Positions 30,195 to 35,163 of a stretch of 35,163 nucleotides of DNA are shown here, piece by piece (within the stretch, counting starts at the first letter, position 1; the number at the start of each line of letters is the position of its first letter). The DNA is taken from IMG/VR virus record IMGVR_UViG_3300037222_000012, positions 1 through 35,163 of that record; one strand, 5' to 3'. The notes under the pieces were generated by a model. The model had not been told where the DNA came from, did not search any database, and saw only the letters and a list, made by a program, of their open reading frames with translations. The position numbers and the translations under genes were made by a program. This DNA comes from a virus.

Positions 30195-30647
30195 TTATTT
30201 CCTTCCCTGTTGTGGTTTTCTGATCCCATATTTCTGAAGGAAAAACACGCCGTGGATATAGGCGTTCTCTGCATGGGATGCGATCTTATTAGTTGTTTCC
30301 TTCATGCCCGCGTACTTATAACCAATAGACTTTATATTGGCCGGCTGTAAGACTAATTTGCGGCCGGTTAGGAAACACCAGTATTCGATGACTCCGATAA
30401 CTCGGGTCGTCTCTAAGGGACTCCATGATTGAGCTTTTCCCTTCCAAGGATAGAGAAAATAATCTTCACAGATGACAGTAGTTAAATCAGGGCAAGTAGC
30501 GTGCCACTCCTGTAGGAGTTTGTATAAACCTTCTCGGCCGTCGTAGTTACGTGACGTGCCTTGCTTTACCAAACTTCCACCCAAGTCAAAAGTTGCCCAG
30601 CCTGTTGAATCCCCAGGATCAAGTGCAAGATAAACTACTGGTTCCAT
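30195..30647 (-). CDS. RuvC-like Holliday-junction resolvase
   Basis: This encodes 150 residues, close to the length of RuvC-type enzymes. The RNase H-fold motif YLALDPGDSTGWA holds the first catalytic Asp, CEDYF supplies the Glu and the C-terminal SHAENAYIHGVFF holds the late acidic/His region. Phage resolvases of this group cut branched replication and recombination intermediates before packaging. It has no ribosome site of its own and starts 13 nt inside the preceding microgene, so it is probably translated by coupling. Confidence 0.75.
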   Translation of the reverse strand: MEPVVYLALDPGDSTGWATFDLGGSLVKQGTSRNYDGREGLYKLLQEWHATCPDLTTVICEDYFLYPWKGKAQSWSPLETTRVIGVIEYWCFLTGRKLVLQPANIKSIGYKYAGMKETTNKIASHAENAYIHGVFFLQKYGIRKPQQGRK

Positions 30648-30769
30648 CGGTTTAACATTCTATCAAGAGAGGAATCAATTTCTTTTTCTTCTTCCTCAGG
30701 AGTTTTTAAACCTTTACAATTAGCGCACCATTCTGGAACCATTCCATGTATGCATTCTACTGATTCCAT
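30635..30769 (-). CDS. Zinc microprotein (44 aa) between polymerase and resolvase
   Basis: This is a 44-residue frame overlapping the polymerase end by 13 nt and the resolvase start by 13 nt. It contains CIHGMVPEWCANCKG: one Cys, one His and a CxxC, a pattern (C-x-HG-x3-P-x-WC-x2-C) that I recall in tiny phage proteins. AAGG lies 7 nt upstream. The rest is a charged helix (EEEEKEIDSSLDRML). A zinc-binding replication accessory is plausible. Confidence 0.65.
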   Translation of the reverse strand: MESVECIHGMVPEWCANCKGLKTPEEEEKEIDSSLDRMLNRWNQ

Positions 30770-32508
30770 ATTTTACCTTCTACTTTGAACTTAACATCAA
30801 AGGAGGACCAGTCCGTCATTGCTTTGATTATTTGGGCTTCTACCTTTTCACGGTAGCCTTTTGTAATCTTGAATACAATCTCATCGTGAACTTGCAATAC
30901 CATTTTGCAATCGGGAGATTCAATCTCCTGCAATCTTATTTGGGATCGCTTAACAAGTTCAGCGCCCCCTCCTTGGAGGACGGAGTTAAAAGCTCGGTAA
31001 TAGTCCGATCGTAAATGCCTACGTCTCCCGGTCCATAAACGTACGTACCCCCTTTGTTCCGCCAAATTTGTAGCTCGCCTTCCAGCGGCAATAACTCCGG
31101 GCATAGTTCCTTTAAAGTTTTCGTAATGAGGTCTAGTTGTTTCGGGGTCAGAGGTCGGTAAACCCTCAAACTTAGCAATAGTTGCGCTAGCTTTTGCAAG
31201 ACCGCCTCCATATAACATACAGTAGGTTGAGTGTTTTACAGTTTGTCTTTTGAGTCCAGAGGCGTCGGCGATTTCTTGAAATATGTCCCGCGTCGGATCA
31301 GCAAAAATCTCAAGCAACGCTGGATCGCCACCGTAAGCAACAGCCAAACGGAACTCCAAATTAGAAAAGTCATACCCGATTAACTCCTGTTCGTCATTGT
31401 CTGGAAGGAAAGCTAATTTAGCGTCTCCATTCCACTCCTTCTTACTCTTGCGAGGAACTTGTTGAAGGTTGGGTTTACTACTGCTAAGTCGTCCTGTCTT
31501 AGTTCCGTGTTGTTTGTAATTCGTGTGTATAAACCCTCGGGAATCTGCGAACTTGAGACTCGGTTCATAAAATAAGGACGCAGCAGTAGACCAACCTCGA
31601 TATTCTGCCACAAGTCGTGCGATAGGGTTATTGGAGAGGTTAAGGAGTTCATCGTATTCTACCATCGTTTCTTTATTAAATGAAGGTTTGCCGCCAGGAG
31701 TTCTTGCGAGGACGGGAAGTTTAAGTTCGTCGATAAAAAACTCGCCAAGTTGCTTATTACTTCTTGGGTTGAAGCTGAGGACGGATTCAATAACGCCAGT
31801 ACGATCTTGGCATTTTTCAATTTTTCCTTTGATAAATTCGTGGTCAATTCGCACTCCAAGTTGCTCCATACGATAAAGTACATTCGTGTATTCTTGTTCG
31901 TGCGGCCAGAGTCCATCGAGTTCCTCCGCTACTAGTTTAGGCCATAGAAATTCATGAAGTCGTAAAGTTAACTCAGCATCTTTCTTAGCATACGGTGCCA
32001 TAACCCAACTAGGAATATTCGCCCATCCCCAGGCTTGGACAGCCACTTCTAGTTCCGTCTTATCCTTTTCGTCCTTAAGAAATACTTTCGACAGAGAATC
32101 CAAGGACTTAGAAAAGAATTCCTCATTCCACATATGAGCTTCAACTTGAGTATCATATTGCACGTTCTTAGTATGGTCTAAGTCGACGCCCAAAGTGTGC
32201 AAACTATGTAGGTCAAACTTTCGGTGATGAAACACAAGAGGACGACTATTAAAAACATGGGTAAGTTCTTGTAAGTATGCCATGTCCAAATTGTCCTCGG
32301 AGTGTCGAAAAGGAAAATAGCTACTAAACAAATAACCCCCGACGACACGGTAAGCAACACTAATTCCCCGACAGTAATCTCGGCCATCTACAATCCCTTC
32401 GATTCCTGTAGTCTCGGTATCTACTGCAATAATGTCTGCTTCAAGCATATGAGAAATATGGTCCTTGAAAGCAGACACATCGGCGACAATTACTTTATCA
32501 GCCATCAT
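30757..32508 (-). CDS. Family A DNA polymerase with 3'-5' exonuclease
   Basis: This encodes 583 residues. Exonuclease: VDTETTG (D30, E32), HHRKFDLHSL (D99) and YAKKDAELT (Y173, D177). Polymerase: TGRLSSSKPNLQQVP, motif A GYDFSNLEFR (D380, a variant of DYSQIELR), motif B RQTVKHSTYCMLYGG (R421, K425, Y429, Y433, G434) and motif C LQVHDEIVF (H541, D542, E543). No 5'-3' exonuclease domain, as in phage T7-like enzymes. Tyr429 sits where E. coli Pol I has Phe762. It replicates the genome together with the upstream primase-helicase, whose TGA overlaps its start. The start is 32508 or 32505 (tandem ATGATG). Confidence 0.93.
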   Translation of the reverse strand: MMADKVIVADVSAFKDHISHMLEADIIAVDTETTGIEGIVDGRDYCRGISVAYRVVGGYLFSSYFPFRHSEDNLDMAYLQELTHVFNSRPLVFHHRKFDLHSLHTLGVDLDHTKNVQYDTQVEAHMWNEEFFSKSLDSLSKVFLKDEKDKTELEVAVQAWGWANIPSWVMAPYAKKDAELTLRLHEFLWPKLVAEELDGLWPHEQEYTNVLYRMEQLGVRIDHEFIKGKIEKCQDRTGVIESVLSFNPRSNKQLGEFFIDELKLPVLARTPGGKPSFNKETMVEYDELLNLSNNPIARLVAEYRGWSTAASLFYEPSLKFADSRGFIHTNYKQHGTKTGRLSSSKPNLQQVPRKSKKEWNGDAKLAFLPDNDEQELIGYDFSNLEFRLAVAYGGDPALLEIFADPTRDIFQEIADASGLKRQTVKHSTYCMLYGGGLAKASATIAKFEGLPTSDPETTRPHYENFKGTMPGVIAAGRRATNLAEQRGYVRLWTGRRRHLRSDYYRAFNSVLQGGGAELVKRSQIRLQEIESPDCKMVLQVHDEIVFKITKGYREKVEAQIIKAMTDWSSFDVKFKVEGKIWNQ

Positions 32509-34331
32509 AGTCCCGCCGTCAGGTTAGTTCGATCTATTTTGGCTAGGACTTTCTTCTCCTGTTCAAACTTTTCTTCTGCTGTTAATGGGCGTTCTGCACC
32601 TTGTTTGTAACTGAGTTCTTTTGCAACAGTACCTAATGTTATATCTGCCACACGAATGAAATTGAGCCCTGTGGCAGTTCGTTGAATGTGCCAAGAATCT
32701 CCAAGTTCAGACAGGCGCTTTTTGAGTTCAATAACTTCAATGCCTCTAACGTCGGGCCAGAGACATAAGACGGTCGTAGCGCGGTTAACAATATATTGAC
32801 CCCCGTATACGTCTGACATTTTGTTAGGTTTGCGATTATCCGCTTGAGCTTTCCGGTTGTGGTGGACAAACCACGTTGCGACATTATAAGTTTGCCGGAT
32901 GCGGTCGTTAAAGTCCATGATAAGTTTAACGGTACTCTCACCGAGTTCTCCCGAAGTTGATGAACCTAATGAGTCTACGAACGCAATTTCTGGTTTATGT
33001 TCTTTGATTGTTTCTTCAAAGAATTTTTGGTCATCACTGCCGTCCAAATATAGACTCTCGCCCAAAGGTAAGATAATAAAGTTTTCCTCTAACTTGGATA
33101 CATCTTCCTCGCTCAACGTGGACGCCATCTGCTCTAGGAAATATTTTAGTGCAGCGCCTCCCATTTCGAGTGAGAAAAATACCACTTTCATCGGACGTGT
33201 AACAGGAGTTCCAAGAAACTCTTTTCCCAAAGCTAAATTTATAGCCCATCTTAGACTCCACTGAGTCTTTCCAACACCAGCCGGTCCCGTCAAAAGTAAA
33301 TATCCTGAGCGGTCCAATAGTCCCGGTACTAGCCATTCGAGTTTAATTTCGCTATCAAGGAAGCTTTTAAATCCGTAAGCCTCTGCGCGTTCTCGCAAAA
33401 CAATGCTTGTTCTAATAGGGTGCTTCTCACGTACTCTCGTGATAAGGTCAGATAACCTTCGCGTTCGATCAGTCCGACCCGCAAACTTACCCCATCTATC
33501 ATCAGCATTTCTAATGATCGAGAATAATTCGCTATCCGTGAGTCCATGTTCTGCTCCTAAATATCCGAGTTGCATTAAAGCAGTTGATCGAGTACCCTCT
33601 ACAGGAGACGATTTAAATAAAGTAATGAACGTCACCGAAAAGGCATACCTCATTATTACGTCAAATACGTCTGGAATCGTTCCATCGTCAAGTTCGATAG
33701 GGGGTGTAGTCGGTTCCAGCTTTCTAAAGATTTCTTCACTATAGCTTTGTCCCCCGTTGTATAGTAAAGACGTAGCAAGCTTCCCTCGTTTATGATTAAA
33801 GGTCTCTGGTGGACGTAATATCTGAGTAGCATCCCATGATGATTGATCGGCTCCGAAGGTAATACAGAGTCCTCTGTTGATGGACTCCAATCTTTCGGCC
33901 GACTCAATAGGATTTGATAATCTCCAATACCAGTGTTCATTACCAGGCTCACCGGATTGGAGTCGAAGGCTAGGCATTGGAGTGCTGAAAATTTCCCAAC
34001 CACTCGATCCAGGTGACGCAATTGATAAGGCACGCCCACTGTCAAGTTCAGTCCATACGACGTTGGAAACTTTGAAATTTGATCGGGAGTGGTTATCTCC
34101 ACTATGGTAGAGTCCTGGGGCAACATATACTTCTCGATTTCCTGTAGAGGTTTTAATATAAGCTTTGATTGCATTAAGTTCATCTGGATATTTAAAGAAC
34201 TTTTGCTGCCAATCTTGAATCTTACCTAATGTTTCACGTTCTCCGGTAGCTACATATACGTAACCCTCAAGTCCTTCAAATAGGAAGTTTAAGTAGGCAT
34301 CCAACTCTGAGGATATCTGAACGAGTTGCAA
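32505..34331 (-). CDS. Primase-helicase (AEP primase + RecA-like ATPase)
   Basis: This encodes 608 residues from the TTG at 34331, which has AAGGAG 5 nt upstream; a GTG at 34337 touches that site and is less likely. The N-terminal half looks like an archaeo-eukaryotic-type primase (RepB-like): VVWTELDSGRA (about 92), SGEPGNEHWYWRL (about 128) and DATQILRPPETFNHKRG (about 168-183). The second half is a RecA-like hexameric helicase of the RepA/AAA_25 type: Walker A GPAGVGKT (about 349-356), VVFFSLEMGG (384-393), Walker B IAFVDSLGS (D453) and WFVHHNRK near 487. One protein thus supplies priming and unwinding for the polymerase downstream. Confidence 0.8.
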   Translation of the reverse strand: MQLVQISSELDAYLNFLFEGLEGYVYVATGERETLGKIQDWQQKFFKYPDELNAIKAYIKTSTGNREVYVAPGLYHSGDNHSRSNFKVSNVVWTELDSGRALSIASPGSSGWEIFSTPMPSLRLQSGEPGNEHWYWRLSNPIESAERLESINRGLCITFGADQSSWDATQILRPPETFNHKRGKLATSLLYNGGQSYSEEIFRKLEPTTPPIELDDGTIPDVFDVIMRYAFSVTFITLFKSSPVEGTRSTALMQLGYLGAEHGLTDSELFSIIRNADDRWGKFAGRTDRTRRLSDLITRVREKHPIRTSIVLRERAEAYGFKSFLDSEIKLEWLVPGLLDRSGYLLLTGPAGVGKTQWSLRWAINLALGKEFLGTPVTRPMKVVFFSLEMGGAALKYFLEQMASTLSEEDVSKLEENFIILPLGESLYLDGSDDQKFFEETIKEHKPEIAFVDSLGSSTSGELGESTVKLIMDFNDRIRQTYNVATWFVHHNRKAQADNRKPNKMSDVYGGQYIVNRATTVLCLWPDVRGIEVIELKKRLSELGDSWHIQRTATGLNFIRVADITLGTVAKELSYKQGAERPLTAEEKFEQEKKVLAKIDRTNLTAGL

Positions 34332-34333
34332 TA

Positions 34334-34732
34334 TCACTCCTTAGCCCTCCGTCTTACCCATGCAGCTTTTGTTGCACAAGATTTTGAACAATAAAGGTCC
34401 GAACTGTTCAGTTTTGATTGCCTAGAATTGTATACAGAAATAAGTAGTTCAAAAAATTCACCGCATAGAGGACAAGAAAATACTTTATAACCTAAAAATA
34501 AAGATTTTCTAAGGTTATCGGCCGGGGATAGTATTTGGTAATTTTCTATTCTATCATCAGTTTTATCATTATTGATATGATCTACATGTTCATCAGGTAA
34601 GAGTTTTCTTCCTAAGTGTTGTTCCATTAAATATCTAGCGTATGTTTTAGCGGAATTTTTTTGAGTTACGGGATCGTATACACTAATACATCGCCTACCT
34701 TGCTTATTGATCCAAACTCTAGGGACAGACAT
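34334..34732 (-). CDS. HNH endonuclease with zinc ribbon
   Basis: This encodes 132 residues, with GAGGGAG 8 nt upstream. The HNH core is DEHVDHINNDKTDDRIENYQ (H49, H52, N54) and ILSPADNLRK follows, as in free-standing phage HNH homing-type nucleases. A C-terminal CPLC and CSKSC (C87, C90, C115, C119) form a zinc ribbon. The DNA here looks more AT-rich than its neighbours, consistent with a mobile gene. It stands between a tRNA gene and the primase-helicase, whose ribosome site overlaps its end. It may cut related phage genomes or assist packaging. Confidence 0.85.
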   Translation of the reverse strand: MSVPRVWINKQGRRCISVYDPVTQKNSAKTYARYLMEQHLGRKLLPDEHVDHINNDKTDDRIENYQILSPADNLRKSLFLGYKVFSCPLCGEFFELLISVYNSRQSKLNSSDLYCSKSCATKAAWVRRRAKE

Positions 34733-34763
34733 ACACCAACTCCCTCTTAGCTTTTATGAATTG

Positions 34764-34836
34764 TAGCCCCTGAGAGATTCGAACTCTCACTGAGAAGGTC
34801 TTAAATCTTCTGCCTCTGCCATTGGGCTAAGGGGCT
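34764..34836 (-). tRNA. tRNA-Leu (anticodon UAA)
   Basis: The minus strand folds as a 73-nt cloverleaf. The 7-bp acceptor is AGCCCCT/AGGGGCT, the D-arm starts GCCC, and the anticodon loop TTTAAGA gives UAA, flanked by T33 and G37. There is a 5-nt variable loop (TCAGT), a T-arm GAGAG-TTCGAAT-CTCTC and an A discriminator; CCA is not encoded. The last anticodon-stem pair is an A-C mismatch. UAA reads UUA codons, which are frequent in this phage. The short variable loop is odd for leucine (see findings). Confidence 0.9.
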
Positions 34837-34840
34837 TTAA

Positions 34841-34876
34841 CCTGGCCGTTGCCCGGCGAATTTAGCAACGGCCAGG
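34841..34876 (-). terminator. 12-bp stem-loop between a small gene and the tRNA
   Basis: CCTGGCCGTTGC (34841-34852) pairs perfectly with 34865-34876 around a 12-nt loop. On the minus strand it lies 7 nt after the stop of the 29-residue gene and 4 nt before the tRNA. It could be a terminator or an RNase processing hairpin that frees the tRNA 5' end. No T-run follows. Confidence 0.6.
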
Positions 34877-34883
34877 AGTCTAA

Positions 34884-34973
34884 TTAAGGAGTATCAGTTT
34901 GAGTTGTAACCGACTTAACTAGATAACCCTTATCATCATACGTGTTCTCGACTGTCGTTACTAATGTAGCCAT
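34884..34973 (-). CDS. Microprotein (29 aa)
   Basis: The 29 residues (MATLVTTVENTYDDKGYLVK, then SVTTQTDTP) have a clean start overlapping the upstream stop (TAATG) and a GGGGTG ribosome site. The beta-like composition of Thr/Val plus DKGYLVK looks like a small strand pair. No family recognised. A hairpin follows it. Confidence 0.5.
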   Translation of the reverse strand: MATLVTTVENTYDDKGYLVKSVTTQTDTP

Positions 34974-35161
34974 TAAGTTCTCACCCCTGATGTTTGAAGA
35001 ATTTGATCTAATGACCTTGTTGTAATTGCCGGTTCGTTTTCGCCTGATTCAACTGACTCTACTTTAAAATCTTGCTGAATCAAAACTGACTTGACTTCTG
35101 CACACAGGGACTCTAGTGGAATATTAGGCCAGTCAATCCTGACAACAATTTCTCGCCGCAT
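34973..35161 (-). CDS. Hypothetical protein at the window edge (62 aa)
   Basis: The ATG is the last codon of the window (35159-35161), preceded by TA at the edge, so a TAATG overlap with an upstream gene is possible. The 62 residues look like a small alpha/beta domain (MRREIVVRIDWPNIPLESL, AEVKSVLIQQDFKVESV). An earlier start outside the window cannot be excluded. Function unknown. Confidence 0.55.
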   Translation of the reverse strand: MRREIVVRIDWPNIPLESLCAEVKSVLIQQDFKVESVESGENEPAITTRSLDQILQTSGVRT

Positions 35162-35163
35162 TA

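Larger units (their letters stand above)
972..34147. repeat. Dispersed octamer TCCTGTAG (21 copies, both strands)
   Basis: Copies reading TCCTGTAG on the + strand start at 4090, 5187, 6750, 9662, 11014, 12574, 16825, 18293, 21043, 27111, 28771, 30508, 32404 and 34140. Copies reading CTACAGGA start at 972, 14598, 22561, 25367, 27134, 28976 and 33599. About one copy is expected by chance at this length and composition. Many sit in the codons Pro(CCT)-Val(GTA), but others use different frames and one is intergenic. Counted by eye. Confidence 0.6.

Noticed and set aside
33990-34060. TTGACA on the minus strand inside the primase-helicase gene
   Set aside because: No acceptable -10 box at the right distance, and the site is within coding sequence.
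33656-34183. 175-codon frame overlapping the primase-helicase on the same strand
   Set aside because: Lies wholly inside the primase-helicase gene, whose motifs are clear, and has no recognisable domain.
34764-34836. Suppressor tRNA reading stop codons
   Set aside because: Normal loop geometry (T33 before TAA, G37 after) gives anticodon UAA, which reads UUA. TAA stops are used normally throughout, so recoding is not indicated.
1-35163. Integrase, attachment site, CRISPR array, insertion sequence
   Set aside because: No recombinase motif, no regular repeat-spacer array and no terminal repeats with transposase were seen. The HTH regulator alone does not prove lysogeny.

Overview
The window is most of the genome of a tailed double-stranded DNA bacteriophage, probably with a short (podovirus-type) tail. 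It has a terminase, a P22/SU10-like portal, a scaffold, an HK97-fold capsid protein, a neck adaptor, a nozzle-like protein and large ejection-type proteins. It has no tape measure, sheath or tail tube gene. The host is most likely an actinobacterium: the phage carries a WhiB-family Fe-S regulator, three near-identical leaderless promoters of actinobacterial type (TTGnnn, 17 nt, TAnnnT, 6 nt, ATG), and a holin-like protein resembling those of actinophages. By eye the DNA leans to AT and uses TTA leucine codons freely, which fits a low-GC actinobacterium better than Streptomyces or Mycobacterium. This host call is inference.

Layout. Positions 1-2319 hold leftward, mostly tiny genes: one larger coiled-coil protein with its own promoter and terminator hairpin, and several microproteins, some with Cys pairs. 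Positions 2320-2825 form a divergent control region with a leftward promoter, a 16-bp palindrome and a rightward leaderless promoter. Positions 2826-29367 are the rightward virion and lysis block: tandem-HTH regulator, small terminase, fibre-like protein, large terminase, tiny membrane proteins, portal, scaffold, capsid protein, a fibre/tailspike cassette (12.4-17.8 kb), neck adaptor, nozzle-like protein, three ejection-type proteins, three small membrane proteins and an amidase endolysin. A strong hairpin terminator at 29383-29422 closes it. A second leaderless promoter inside this block (21688) fires the ejection/lysis genes, and a third (29425) fires the WhiB gene just after the terminator.

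From 35161 back to 29727 the genes run leftward: small proteins, a tRNA with a UAA anticodon, an HNH endonuclease, a primase-helicase, a family A DNA polymerase, a zinc microprotein, a RuvC-like resolvase and a zinc-finger protein that overlaps the WhiB gene tail to tail. If the genome is circular or circularly permuted, the leftward genes at both window ends could belong to one early/replication arm. No integrase, CRISPR array or insertion sequence was seen.

The least ordinary signals are a dispersed octamer (TCCTGTAG, 21 copies counted by eye on both strands where about one is expected), the three matching leaderless promoters, paired upstream elements with tandem ATTTTGCG, and a set of microproteins of 28-69 residues that gene callers may miss.
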